DNA of 64,000 bases from Bacteroidota bacterium (GCA_023425865.1 JAFABV010000046.1:11639-75638), one strand, 5' to 3'. Shown: positions 43,666 through 52,138, counted from the stretch's first letter. The notes: generated from the sequence alone by a model not told the origin. A program made the numbers and translations.

Positions 43666-44318
43666 GAGTCGCCTCCACCCTCTTGGGCAAAAGGTTTCCT
43701 AAACGGCATCATCATGTCATACACCCGCTTCAGCGCCACGGGGTTGGTGGTCTGCTCCACCAACCATTGCGCGTAGCCCACCATGCCCTTGGCCTCTTGG
43801 CACCTCAGGTATTTCTCATCTAAGCACCACGTGCCCAGACGCAAGCGGTCGAGGGCATCGGCATCCTTGAAGTCGTGGTAGACCGTGAGCCATCTGGCGG
43901 CCTCGCCCTTGCCCTCACGCATGATGTAGGAGTCGCCAAGACTGTCGTCGCGGTCGTGGTACATCATGGCCGCGTAGGCCTCCGGCAAAAACTCCAACCG
44001 CGTGTGCTCACAGTGCTCCTTGTAATATTTGGCAGCCCTGCCGCCATGCCCCACGTCGAGATAATTGTCCTTGCGCCGCGTGTCATGGAAGATGGCGGCA
44101 TGGGCCAAGGCCGTGAGCGAGCGCAATGGCAGCCCCTGCGCCTCGCCAATGCGCAGGGCATGGAGCAACACGCGCTCGCAATGGTTTTGGGCGTGAATCT
44201 CCGGGCCACCGGGTATATCCCAGAACACCACTTCGCGCTCCATATAATCAGTCCAGTGACGAAACATGCGCTGCACCAGCTCCGACTCCTTCTTGATGAT
44301 TTCTTCTGCTTTGTTCAT
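43662..44318 (-). CDS. HD-domain phosphohydrolase-like protein
   Basis: 218 residues from the ATG at 44318 (MNKAEEIIKKESELVQRMF). The HD-type ligand set is likely His in NHCERVLLHAL, His-Asp in HAAIFHDTRR, and a later Asp in DADALDRLRLG. Such domains are metal-dependent phosphohydrolases of nucleotides or nucleotide signals; no substrate domain is attached. Convergent, and overlapping the radical-SAM gene by 4 bp. Confidence 0.8.
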   Translation of the reverse strand: MNKAEEIIKKESELVQRMFRHWTDYMEREVVFWDIPGGPEIHAQNHCERVLLHALRIGEAQGLPLRSLTALAHAAIFHDTRRKDNYLDVGHGGRAAKYYKEHCEHTRLEFLPEAYAAMMYHDRDDSLGDSYIMREGKGEAARWLTVYHDFKDADALDRLRLGTWCLDEKYLRCQEAKGMVGYAQWLVEQTTNPVALKRVYDMMMPFRKPFAQEGGGDS

Positions 44319-44330
44319 AGTTGTATATAA

Positions 44331-44340
44331 GGCAAAAATA
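44331..44340 (-). promoter_or_regulatory. -7 promoter element of the HD-domain gene
   Basis: TATTTTTGCC on the minus strand, 13 bp upstream of the ATG, implying a very short leader. Confidence 0.45.
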
Positions 44341-44436
44341 CAAAAAAAATACCGTAACGCACGCCTGCCGGCAGGTTTTACCCCCTGAGTAAACAACTTT
44401 TATCGTTCGCCCACAGTCATTTTCAATTATTTTATG

Positions 44437-44446
44437 TATGTTTGCA
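44437..44446 (+). promoter_or_regulatory. -7 promoter element of the helical-repeat gene
   Basis: TATGTTTGCA. It overlaps an upstream in-frame ATG (44434) and therefore points to the start at 44464, with a leader of about 13 nt containing AGGGGACAAAGG. Confidence 0.55.
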
Positions 44447-44463
44447 TAAAAGGGGACAAAGGT

Positions 44464-45294
44464 ATGACCGAGTTTTGGAACTTACATAGCGATTTCAAGG
44501 CGGCCGTGAAGAGCGGACAGATAGACCATGCGCGCCGTCTGCTCTACCACATGACGCAGCTCTACCCACGCGTCCACGACAACGACCTGAGCGCCAACAA
44601 GGCCATCATACACGATGCCCTCAGTCTCGACAAGGCCATCGTAAACTTCAATTTGGCATATTTCGTGCCCTATGCCATGCGTCTGGCCGACAGCGACTGG
44701 GAGGGCATGCGCTACAACGGACGCGTGGTGCCGTCGTTGGGACAGCGCATCACCAACCGACTGATGACGGGCATTGCCGACCGGTCGGACGACTACATCA
44801 AAGGGGTGATGCCCTTCTTTCGCAAAGCCTTGCAGATTAATCCCAGCAACAAAGACAACCTGCGACACTTAGCCCAACTCTATGTGCGCGTGAAACTCAA
44901 AGCCCAGGCCGTGACCCAGTACAAGCGACTGCTGCAACGCTACCAAGACAGCTACCTCTTCGCGGAGCTGGCGCAACTGCTCGACACGCCCAAGGAAAAG
45001 GTGGCACTGCTCTCTCAAGCCATCATGCACCAATCCAAGGAGGCCTACAATGCCGCCAACCGCTATCACCTGGCCACGCTGTTGCAGATGCCCGAGCCCA
45101 CCCGCGCGGCATACGAGCTACGCAAAAGCATCGAGGCGCGCAAGAAAGCGAAGATGCCGATACCGGCCGACGTAGACCGCATAGGCCGTATCCTGGCCGA
45201 CTACACCCCTGTGACCGACGCCGAGGAACTCTTGTTTTACCAGCGGCAGACACCCCTTGCCCAACAAATCATACTGTCATCTGCCCAGCAGTGA
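44464..45294 (+). CDS. Cytoplasmic helical-repeat (TPR-like) protein
   Basis: 276 residues from the ATG at 44464, with no signal peptide. Helical throughout: FKAAVKSGQIDHARRLLYHM, VMPFFRKALQINPSNKDNL and AVTQYKRLLQRYQDSYLFAE resemble TPR units, without the regular spacing of a long TPR array. The TPxDAEELLFYQ end is charged. Not recognised as a named family. The acetyltransferase gene follows after 22 bp and probably shares the transcript. Confidence 0.7.
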   Translation: MTEFWNLHSDFKAAVKSGQIDHARRLLYHMTQLYPRVHDNDLSANKAIIHDALSLDKAIVNFNLAYFVPYAMRLADSDWEGMRYNGRVVPSLGQRITNRLMTGIADRSDDYIKGVMPFFRKALQINPSNKDNLRHLAQLYVRVKLKAQAVTQYKRLLQRYQDSYLFAELAQLLDTPKEKVALLSQAIMHQSKEAYNAANRYHLATLLQMPEPTRAAYELRKSIEARKKAKMPIPADVDRIGRILADYTPVTDAEELLFYQRQTPLAQQIILSSAQQ

Positions 45295-45316
45295 CTGCAA
45301 CAACACCCTAACCATC

Positions 45317-45895
45317 ATGCCATACACCATTGCTCCTGCCCAGAAGGGGCAGGCCGCCCACATCGCCACCCTCATCATGATTGCCATGAACCACGACTGC
45401 TGTCAGCATTTCGCGGGGCCGAGGCACACGTTGGCCGACTTCCACCGTGTCATGACCCACCTCGTGGAGCGTGACGACAGTCAGTACAGTTACCGCAACA
45501 CGCTCGTCGCCCTTACCCCCGAGGGAACGCTGGCTGGCGTCTGCGTGGGGTATGACGGGAAATATCTCAAACCGCTTCGACGGGCTTTTGTCGAAGCGGC
45601 ACGTGAGGCCTTTGGCCGTGACTTCAGCCAGATGACCGACGAAACCGGACCCGGAGAATATTACATCGACTCATTGGCCGTAGACGAACGCTACCGCCAC
45701 CAGGGCATTGCCTCTGCCCTGCTGCGGGTCGCCATTGCGCAACACGGCAATGACCAGCCCGTGGGACTGCTCGTAGACGCGGGCAACCCTACGGCCGAAC
45801 GCCTCTACACGCGGTTAGGATTCGAGTATGTCAATGCCACAACATGGGGAGGGCATGCCATGAAACACCTGCGGCACCCACAGACACAACCTTAG
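45317..45895 (+). CDS. GNAT-family N-acetyltransferase
   Basis: 192 residues from the ATG at 45317 (MPYTIAPAQKGQAAHIATL). The acetyl-CoA-binding motif A is SLAVDERYRHQGIASALLRV (about 112-132), followed by PVGLLVDAGNPTAERLYTRL and GFEYV, the usual motif B. The substrate is not predictable. An in-frame upstream start would overlap the preceding gene. Confidence 0.88.
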   Translation: MPYTIAPAQKGQAAHIATLIMIAMNHDCCQHFAGPRHTLADFHRVMTHLVERDDSQYSYRNTLVALTPEGTLAGVCVGYDGKYLKPLRRAFVEAAREAFGRDFSQMTDETGPGEYYIDSLAVDERYRHQGIASALLRVAIAQHGNDQPVGLLVDAGNPTAERLYTRLGFEYVNATTWGGHAMKHLRHPQTQP

Positions 45896-45925
45896 CGCAA
45901 ACGCCGCCAAGGCCGTGCCCAATGC

Positions 45926-47005
45926 TTAGCCTACGGGCTGGTAATACCTCATGGTGCCCATGCCCTCGACGCCGGGATGCAAGAGGAGGATGAACTCACG
46001 CAGGAGGTAGTCGGGACGGAAGGGCGTCTCTTCAAAATAAGGTTTCACCGAACAGTTGCACTCATAGATGTTGCCCGTGCGGAAGGCCTTGAGCGCCGTG
46101 TAACCGTTAAACTCGCGCAGCAAGTCTTGCTTGCTCATCGGACGGGTGCCGTTAAACTTAAAGGCCCATACGTCACTGTCGCCGGCCTTCTCGATAATCT
46201 GCTCATACGACAGCGCCAAACTCCCGGCATGGCCGTCGTCGGCAAAGGCATAGCGGCCGTGCGCGTCCTTGATGATCATGCCCAAGGTGCTCGCCCCACC
46301 CGGCGTATACCAGGTGGCGCCGGTCTTGCGCTCGGTGAGGACACTAAGGCCAAGAGGCAGCTTGGCGGCGGCGGCCTTGAGACGCTGATAGGTGGAGTCT
46401 ACCACGTGGAACAGCGAGTCGGCGCGCCGCGCCTCACCAAACAGCCGCCCATAGTAGCGCATCCACTCGGCACGCCCCAAGGCCGAAGGCTCCATATAGT
46501 CGGCAGCCTGTATGATGGGAATATTGAGCTTGTCGAGCTTGCCAAAGCCGCCACTTCCCTCAAAAGGACTCACAATGATGGCATCGGGCTTGAGGTCGAT
46601 GATTTTTTCGATGTCGGGATTCATGGCATCGCCACAATCGGTGATGCGCCCGGCCTTCACACGCTGGTGAATGTCTGGAATGAGAATATACTTCAGGTCG
46701 CACACGCCAACAATGCGGTCGGCGAGGCCCAAGTCTTCGAGCAACTGACAGTGGGCGGTGGTGAACACCACAACCCGCCGCAGGGCTTTCGACGTGACAA
46801 ACTGCTGAAGGATTTGCCCCTGCTGCCAGGGGTCGCGCACGGTGGCACGCACCTCACTGCCCTGTTCCACCAAGGTGAGCAGCCGGGCATGGCGCATTGA
46901 CAAGGTGTCGCCGCCGGCATGGCCCGACCGCGTGGCATGGCCACAACCGCTGAGCAGCAGCACGGCAAGGCCCGTCATAAGAAGTATATACGATAACTGT
47001 TTCAT
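45926..47005 (-). CDS. ABC transporter substrate-binding lipoprotein (iron-chelate/cobalamin type)
   Basis: 359 residues. The lipoprotein signal ends LLLSGC (Cys about residue 20). The FecB/BtuF-type fold is indicated by RRVVVFTTAHCQLLEDLGL, ADRIVGVCDLKYI, DIEKIIDLKPDAIIVSPFEG and the C-terminal YFEETPFRPDYLLREFILLL. Such proteins deliver iron-siderophore, haem or corrinoid to a permease; no permease or ATPase gene is adjacent in this window. The substrate is uncertain. Confidence 0.88.
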   Translation of the reverse strand: MKQLSYILLMTGLAVLLLSGCGHATRSGHAGGDTLSMRHARLLTLVEQGSEVRATVRDPWQQGQILQQFVTSKALRRVVVFTTAHCQLLEDLGLADRIVGVCDLKYILIPDIHQRVKAGRITDCGDAMNPDIEKIIDLKPDAIIVSPFEGSGGFGKLDKLNIPIIQAADYMEPSALGRAEWMRYYGRLFGEARRADSLFHVVDSTYQRLKAAAAKLPLGLSVLTERKTGATWYTPGGASTLGMIIKDAHGRYAFADDGHAGSLALSYEQIIEKAGDSDVWAFKFNGTRPMSKQDLLREFNGYTALKAFRTGNIYECNCSVKPYFEETPFRPDYLLREFILLLHPGVEGMGTMRYYQPVG

Positions 47006-47017
47006 GCTGATAAGGAC

Positions 47018-47027
47018 TACAAAGGTA
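47018..47027 (-). promoter_or_regulatory. -7 promoter element of the binding-lipoprotein gene
   Basis: TACCTTTGTA on the minus strand, 13 bp upstream of the ATG. The leader would be under about 10 nt. Confidence 0.5.
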
Positions 47028-47054
47028 GCCAAAAACGGTGAGATAACATGAAAC

Positions 47055-47084
47055 AAGGCCTACATTCTCACGAACGCAGGCCTT
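47055..47084 (-). terminator. Hairpin after the MORN-like gene
   Basis: AAGGCCT pairs with AGGCCTT. On the minus strand only a short TTGTTTC follows, so terminator activity is uncertain. Confidence 0.45.
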
Positions 47085-47113
47085 ATAGTGTTTAGTAGTG
47101 TCTATTAATATTA

Positions 47114-47626
47114 TTATTGTAAGAGAGATTTTATTTCTGAAAGCGGACGCTGAACCTGACTTCCATCAGGACGCGTAATCATAAAATAGTTATACTTCGA
47201 CTCGCCGTTGTGGTACTGCACCACGGCCACACCGCCGTCGCGCAGGTTGAGCGTGAAGTATCCCTGCCGTTTGCCGTTCACATACTTGCCATGCATCTTC
47301 TCCATGCCATTGGGGTAGTAAGTGATCACATCGCCGTCGAGAACGGTATTCTTGTCATTGCCGAGGTCTACAAATTTGTAACCGCCCTCTGCCTTCTTGG
47401 CGCCGTTCATGTAGAAGTCCATGAAGACGTCCTCATTCTGCACGTTGGTGTGCTGTTTCATCAACAGGCGGTAGTAGGCGGCCTGTGCGGCACTGCTTAC
47501 AGACTGCTCGTTGGCAGCGTAGAAGATAGTATCGGCAACTACTGTGGCGGTTTCGCTAACACGGTTGCGACCGAAGCTCATCACCGACACAAAGATCATT
47601 ACAAACATAAAGATTGAACGTTTCAT
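47114..47626 (-). CDS. Secreted MORN-like repeat protein
   Basis: 170 residues with a signal peptide (FMFVMIFVSVMSFG, about 1-19). The C-terminal half has MORN_2-type strands: DGDVITYYPNGMEKMHGKYV, NGKRQGYFTLNLRDGGVAVV and YHNGESKYNYFM. Related proteins in Bacteroidota are secreted or periplasmic, with no known function. It stands alone, with its own promoter. Confidence 0.75.
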   Translation of the reverse strand: MKRSIFMFVMIFVSVMSFGRNRVSETATVVADTIFYAANEQSVSSAAQAAYYRLLMKQHTNVQNEDVFMDFYMNGAKKAEGGYKFVDLGNDKNTVLDGDVITYYPNGMEKMHGKYVNGKRQGYFTLNLRDGGVAVVQYHNGESKYNYFMITRPDGSQVQRPLSEIKSLLQ

Positions 47627-47662
47627 ATTCTATTCCTTTCGTTTTTAGTTTTTGGTTTTCTG

Positions 47663-47672
47663 GTGCAAAGAT
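47663..47672 (-). promoter_or_regulatory. -7 promoter element of the MORN-like gene
   Basis: TATCTTTGCA on the minus strand, 37 bp upstream of the ATG. Confidence 0.6.
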
Positions 47673-48282
47673 ATACATAAAAAATAAACTGGGATAATAT
47701 TTTAACGTTATTTTATAACTATTTTTTCACCATAAATAGACTATCATCAAACACCCTACTTACAATTTAAAAGTGAAAGCAAAAACGCCTTTTACTTACG
47801 TTTTGTATAGTTGGCATATTACATACCGCTTACAACAAGACACAATGCTTACACTATGACACCATACACTATATTTCCGGCATTGTTACAAACAGACAAT
47901 AAATCACGGAAAGAAGCCTAATTACAATCGCTTTGTAAAGTTTTAAGAAACACCCATTTTTACCTTCCAAGTCCTCGAAAACCATCAAAGTGAAGCCCCG
48001 GAAGCCCCTTCAAATAACAAACTGTTGGCCGAACCCTTGCTTTTCAAAGACTATAATGACATCGCAACTGCGCCAGTCGCATCCTGTGGGCAACGATGGC
48101 GGTGGCACCGGCGCAGCGCATCGGCGTTTGTGCGGCACGCTGGAGTAGAGCCGCTCATAGTGCCGACATGGGGTCATAGTGTCTCCGAAAGAGCTGTATG
48201 CCACCGATTAGGTTTACCCCGCACGCCCTTATTCTATTATACTTCGGGCGGAAAGATGGGAGAAAACAGTGGCAATGGGCCA
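47673..48282. other. Gene-free region before the repeat mosaic
   Basis: The first 330 bases are AT-rich and without a coding frame. From about 48000 the composition becomes GC-rich. ORFs of up to 94 codons exist on both strands there, but they lack protein-like composition or a plausible start context. I see no gene, RNA or transposase remnant. Confidence 0.5.
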
Positions 48283-48371
48283 ATAATTCAATATAAAACC
48301 ATCGAATGATTTCATATAAAACCATCGAATGGTTCTATATAGAAATATGTCATGGTTTAGATAGAAACATC
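48283..48371. repeat. 23-bp palindromic repeat array 3 (four units)
   Basis: Near-palindromes of the ATGGTTCTATATAGAACCAT type lie at 48283-48302, 48306-48325, 48329-48348 and 48352-48370. The aligned ATATAAAACC/ATATAGAAAT positions fall exactly 23 bp apart. Linkers are CGA, CGA and GTC. The outer copies are more diverged than the inner ones. Confidence 0.9.
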
Positions 48372-48455
48372 AAGCGTAGATATGGCACGGGCATACATCG
48401 CAAAGGTCTGCCCCGGAGTGGCAACGCCTCTGCGGCTCAAGGTGCCAAGCACTCG

Positions 48456-49128
48456 CCTCCGCATCGATGATGCGAAACTCTAAACTCTCTGCGGCTCTGC
48501 GTGCCCCACAAAAAGTCCTGCGTGACACGCACCCACCTCCTCGCATGGTTTATTTTTAACACGGATAACACGGATGATTCGGAATTGCCATCCGGCACAC
48601 CTTGATACTACGGATCATCGCTTTGCGATGGGCGGATGGAACGGAAACTGCCTCCGTTCTCTATTTCTCCTTAGGCCGTAAGCCCTCCGTTCTTCCCATT
48701 CCTCCCAATTCTCCTCAGGCCGTAGGCCCTCTGATTACCCAAGCCCTCCTCCTCTGCATCGAAGATGCGAAACTCCAAACTCTCTGCGGCTCTGCGTGCC
48801 AAAAAAAAATCTTGCGTGACACGCCCCCACCTCCTCGCATGGTTTATTTTTAACACGGATAACACGGATGATTCGGAATTGCCATCCGGCACACCTTGAT
48901 ACTACGGATCATCGCTTTGCGATGGGCGGATGGAACGGAACATGCCTTCCGTTCTCTATTTCTCCTTAGGCCGATGGTCCTCTGTTTTTCCCATTCCTCC
49001 CAACTCTCCTCAGGCCGTAGGCCCTCTGATTACCCAAGCCCTCCTCCTCTGCATCGAAGATGCGTAACTCCAAATCCTCTGCGGCTCTGCGTGCAAAAAA
49101 ACTGCGTGCAAGTTACACCCTCCTCGGC
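48456..49128. repeat. 294-bp tandem duplication (two copies plus a leading fragment)
   Basis: Copy 1 is 48541-48834 and copy 2 about 48835-49128, with a partial copy 48456-48540 in front. Both begin TCGCATGGTTTATTTTTAAC and continue ACACGGATAACACGGATGA, CGGAATTGCCATCCGGCACA, then ATCATCGCTTTGCGATGG, and end with CTCTGCGGCTCTGCGTGC. Phrases of the kind AACACGGATAACACGG and CTCTGCGNCTCTGCGTG are known to me as intergenic repeats in unrelated bacteria. ORFs on the plus strand (MILRIIALRWADGTE) come from the repeat and are not called as genes. Confidence 0.9.
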
Positions 49129-49177
49129 GTGCCAAGCCCCCATTCTCTCCATGCCATCCGTCTCTCCAGAGCCCTCC

Positions 49178-49449
49178 TACCCCGAAGGGGTTAAACGCTT
49201 GATAGGGCAGGGTTGGCGCGAAGCGACTACCCTGTCTAACCGTCGTACCGTATATATAAGAACTCTGTAAGAGTTCAACCTTTTATGGATTATGGACGGC
49301 GCGATACGTTATCGGTCGTGATAGCCTGTTGAACTCCTACAGAGTTCACTCATCCGGCGCAAGCATAGACACGGTAGGCACGTCATGTCTCCCTTCGGTC
49401 GCCATGCCGGCCAACCGTGCCCTATCAAAAGTTTATCCCCTACGGGGAA
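49178..49449. repeat. Imperfect foldback element, arms of about 100-120 bp
   Basis: The left arm 49178-49279 (from TACCCCGAAGGGG to GAACTCTGTAAGAGTTCAAC) is matched in inverse orientation by the right arm 49328-49449 (from GTTGAACTCCTACAGAGTTC to CCCCTACGGGGAA). The inner 20 bp of the arms match with one difference. Inside, TTGATAGGGCAGGGTTGG matches TTGATAGGGCACGGTTGG. The loop is 48 bp. There is no ORF. This resembles a MITE or other non-coding foldback; target-site duplications were not found. Confidence 0.8.
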
Positions 49450-49460
49450 AGCAAATAATC

Positions 49461-49528
49461 AAGGTGTGCCGGATGGCAATTCCGAAATTTCCGTGTTTTC
49501 CGTGTGAAAAAAAATACCCCGTGCGAGG
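49461..49528. repeat. Inverted, diverged copy of part of the 294-bp unit
   Basis: AAGGTGTGCCGGATGGCAAT and the following TCCGAA are the exact reverse complement of sequence in both copies of the 294-bp unit. The similarity continues in diverged form (CCGTGTTTTCCGTGTGAAAA, then GTGCGAGG). The interval 47627-49626 contains no supported gene. Confidence 0.85.
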
Positions 49529-49626
49529 TGCTGGTGGTTTCACGCGGAGGGTTGGGGAGCACGCAGCGACCTCCTCGTCCCATTACACTTGGGAATGGAG
49601 GGAAGCACGAGAGAGGGAAGAAAAAA

Positions 49627-50742
49627 CTACTGATAGCTGATGGGGAGGAAGAGGCGCACGGGCACGGCTTTGCCTTTGAGCATGCCCGGGGTAAAGCGAG
49701 GCATATTACGCACGAGCATGGCGGCATGGCGGCTGGTCTCGGGCGTGAGGATGCCAGTGACATGCACATCTTGCACCGCGCCCTCGGGGTCGACCACAAA
49801 AGCCACCTCCACCTTACCCGAGGCGCCACCCGACCGTGGCAGACCCGACCTGTCGATATAGGCTTGCAGGGCTTCTTGTCCGCCCACAAACTGCGGGGCG
49901 ATATCCACCTTATTATATATAGTGTCGCCCTTCCAGGTCTGCGGAAGCGTCACCACCACAGGCTGTGTCACGGAGACCTTCTTCTCCACCAACGCACGGG
50001 TACGCTTTGTGAGCAGGTTTCTCACCTCCTGATAAGGCAGTGACACCGTGTAGCTCACAAGTCGAGTGGTGGTGCGGTTGGTGACGTAAAACGCCATCTG
50101 GTCGCCATCGGGCCACAAGCCGTAAATGCTCGTTTGCTGCAACTGGTCGATGTCGTCGTCGCTCAGAGGGGCAAACAGCCGCTCCACAAACCCGTCATCA
50201 GCGCGCATACCCTCGATGGCACCTTGCCTGATCATGTCGTCAACGGTGAGCACCTCACCACGGGCAACGTCGTACACCACGCTCCTCGCCCACTGTTCGG
50301 CCTTCACATCCGACCGTTTCTGCGGCTCGGCGGTATACTGCACCAAATAGGCGACCCACTGTCCGGGCTGGTAAGACACCATCGTGGCATTGACGGTGAC
50401 GTAGCAGAAACGGTGGTCGTCGGGTATAAAGGGCAGCTGTGCGGTCACCGGCGTGCCAAAGAGTGAGAGAAAATAACGGCGCGCAGCAGACAGGTCGGTG
50501 GTGTCGGTATGCAGCGCCCATGACGCTATCGTATGTCTCAAGGCCTTGGCGTCCGTATGGTCGATGGCCTCAGGCCATTCCACGTTGAGGTCTACGACAT
50601 TGAAGTTGGAGTCGTTTTGCATGAGGAGATGGTCTTTGAGGTACACCACATCAGACCGCTCGGCACGATGGCTCGTCTCTTGGGCCAGCACTGCCGCGGG
50701 AAAGACAAGCAGGGAAATAAAAAAGAAGAAGATTTGTCGCAT
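49627..50742 (-). CDS. Secreted protein with DUF3298-like and TonB C-terminal domains
   Basis: 371 residues with a signal peptide (FFFFISLLVFPAAVLAQ, about 1-21). The N-terminal part (about 50-240) resembles the DUF3298 region of periplasmic proteins (FCYVTVNATMVSYQPGQWVA; DVARGEVLTVDDMI). The C-terminal part (about 280-371) is a TonB energy-transducer C-terminal domain (APQFVGGQEALQAYIDRSGL; SGKVEVAFVVDPEGAVQDVH; FTPGMLKGKAVPVRLFLPI). There is no N-terminal membrane anchor beyond the signal peptide, so it is unlikely to be a classical TonB. It follows a DUF4251 gene by 6 bp. Confidence 0.82.
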   Translation of the reverse strand: MRQIFFFFISLLVFPAAVLAQETSHRAERSDVVYLKDHLLMQNDSNFNVVDLNVEWPEAIDHTDAKALRHTIASWALHTDTTDLSAARRYFLSLFGTPVTAQLPFIPDDHRFCYVTVNATMVSYQPGQWVAYLVQYTAEPQKRSDVKAEQWARSVVYDVARGEVLTVDDMIRQGAIEGMRADDGFVERLFAPLSDDDIDQLQQTSIYGLWPDGDQMAFYVTNRTTTRLVSYTVSLPYQEVRNLLTKRTRALVEKKVSVTQPVVVTLPQTWKGDTIYNKVDIAPQFVGGQEALQAYIDRSGLPRSGGASGKVEVAFVVDPEGAVQDVHVTGILTPETSRHAAMLVRNMPRFTPGMLKGKAVPVRLFLPISYQ

Positions 50743-50748
50743 GATGGA

Positions 50749-51246
50749 TTAGTCGTTGATCTGCATTTCGCCATTGAAGCTGATCGACTCGCGGTCGGAG
50801 GAATGCACCTGCAGGGTTGCCCTGCCATTGCCAAACACGTCGAGCTGGTACTCCATGAGTTCGGAGTGATGGCGGGTGGAGAAAGTGATGGTATAGTTTC
50901 CTTTCTTTTCCGCCGTCAGCCTATAATGATCGATATGGCCCGTGAATACCAGTGGGCTCACACGTCCTGCGTCATAACCGGCACGGTAAGCCACGCCGAA
51001 ATAAGGCAGATGGCTCTCGATACTGTCGCCAAGTACCCGCAGGGAATAGGTGGAGGTGAAGTGGCGGGGCGGCATGCGGTGGGGGACGACATAGTCGAAT
51101 ATCACGGTATAGCTGCCGGCATGGAGCGAGTCGGCCACCTGTTCGGCCCTCCGCTCGGCAGCAAGAGCCTTCGTTTCACTGAGGCGGGAAGCCCCGCAAG
51201 CCGCCAGCAGCGACGCCAAGAAAAACAATGCCCATAGTTTTCTCAT
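50749..51246 (-). CDS. DUF4251 lipoprotein
   Basis: 165 residues. The lipoprotein signal ends SLLAAC (Cys about residue 17). The DUF4251 domain follows: RHFTSTYSLRVLGDSIESHL, PYFGVAYRAGYDAGRV, LMEYQLDVFGNGRATLQVHS and SFNGEM. The family is common in Bacteroidales, with no known function. Upstream partner of the TonB-domain gene. Confidence 0.8.
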   Translation of the reverse strand: MRKLWALFFLASLLAACGASRLSETKALAAERRAEQVADSLHAGSYTVIFDYVVPHRMPPRHFTSTYSLRVLGDSIESHLPYFGVAYRAGYDAGRVSPLVFTGHIDHYRLTAEKKGNYTITFSTRHHSELMEYQLDVFGNGRATLQVHSSDRESISFNGEMQIND

Positions 51247-51327
51247 GACAGTTACATTTTTGTGCTAAATTACAATAATTCTCTGATATTGCAAGGTTAG
51301 CCTATTCTTTTTATGGCATTATTTGAT

Positions 51328-51335
51328 TATTTTTG
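51328..51335 (+). promoter_or_regulatory. -7 promoter element of the SDR operon
   Basis: TATTTTTG, followed by CA, 25 bp before the ATG at 51361. It rules out the in-frame start at 51313. Confidence 0.55.
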
Positions 51336-51360
51336 CAGTCACAAAGGTTTTGTCAGAAAT

Positions 51361-52107
51361 ATGAAAACAGCATTGATTACAGGGGCGACAAGCGGAATAG
51401 GTGAAGCCTGCGCCCGTAAATTCGCGGAAGGCGGCTACCGCCTCATCATTACCGGCCGACGTGCCGAAAGACTGGACTCGCTGAGCAAAAGCCTCAACAC
51501 ACAAGTGCTGACCCTATGTTTCGACGTTCGCGACCGCGAGGCCACCCGTGCGGCAGTGGCCTCGATACCCGAAGACTGGAAAAAGATAGATGTGCTCATC
51601 AACAATGCCGGACTGGCACAGGGGCTCGAACCCGAGTATGAGGGTGACTTCGACGACTGGGACCGCATGATAGACACCAACATCAAAGGACTGCTCAACA
51701 TGACGCGCTTTGTGGTGCCCGACATGGTGGCGCGCAACCACGGACACATTATTAATATAGGCAGCGTGGCGGGCGACGCCGCATACGCCGGCGGCAATGT
51801 GTATTGTGCCACCAAGTCGGCCGTGAAAGCCCTCACCGACGGACTGCGCATCGACGTGGCCCATACTGCCGTGCGTGTCACCAACCTCAAACCGGGATTG
51901 GTAGAGACCGAGTTCAGCAACGTGCGCTTCCACGGCGACAACGAACGCGCGAACCATGTATATCAAGGTGTGAAGCCTCTCACCGGCGACGACATTGCCG
52001 ATGTGGCGTTCTTCGCGGCTTCGGCGCCCGACCACGTGCAGATAGCCGAGGTGCTTGTCCTCGCCACACACCAGGCCAACGGCACCGTCATCGTGCGCGA
52101 GTCATAA
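51361..52107 (+). CDS. Short-chain dehydrogenase/reductase
   Basis: 248 residues from the ATG at 51361 (MKTALITGATSGIGEACARK). The classical SDR signatures are present: TGATSGIG for the cofactor, NNAG (about 82-85), and the catalytic Ser and YxxxK in IGSVAGDAAYAGG followed by VYCATKSAVKAL. GRRAERLD after strand 2 suggests NADPH. Close in style to YdfG-type 3-hydroxy-acid/serine dehydrogenases; the substrate is inferred only. First gene of a four-gene run. Confidence 0.9.
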   Translation: MKTALITGATSGIGEACARKFAEGGYRLIITGRRAERLDSLSKSLNTQVLTLCFDVRDREATRAAVASIPEDWKKIDVLINNAGLAQGLEPEYEGDFDDWDRMIDTNIKGLLNMTRFVVPDMVARNHGHIINIGSVAGDAAYAGGNVYCATKSAVKALTDGLRIDVAHTAVRVTNLKPGLVETEFSNVRFHGDNERANHVYQGVKPLTGDDIADVAFFAASAPDHVQIAEVLVLATHQANGTVIVRES

Positions 52108-52138
52108 CCTCATTCATCCACCAATACTCCATCACATC

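Noticed and set aside
48602..49270. Plus-strand ORFs beginning MILRIIALRWADGTE
   Set aside because: The same start occurs twice because it lies in the 294-bp duplication; downstream frames diverge and look non-coding.
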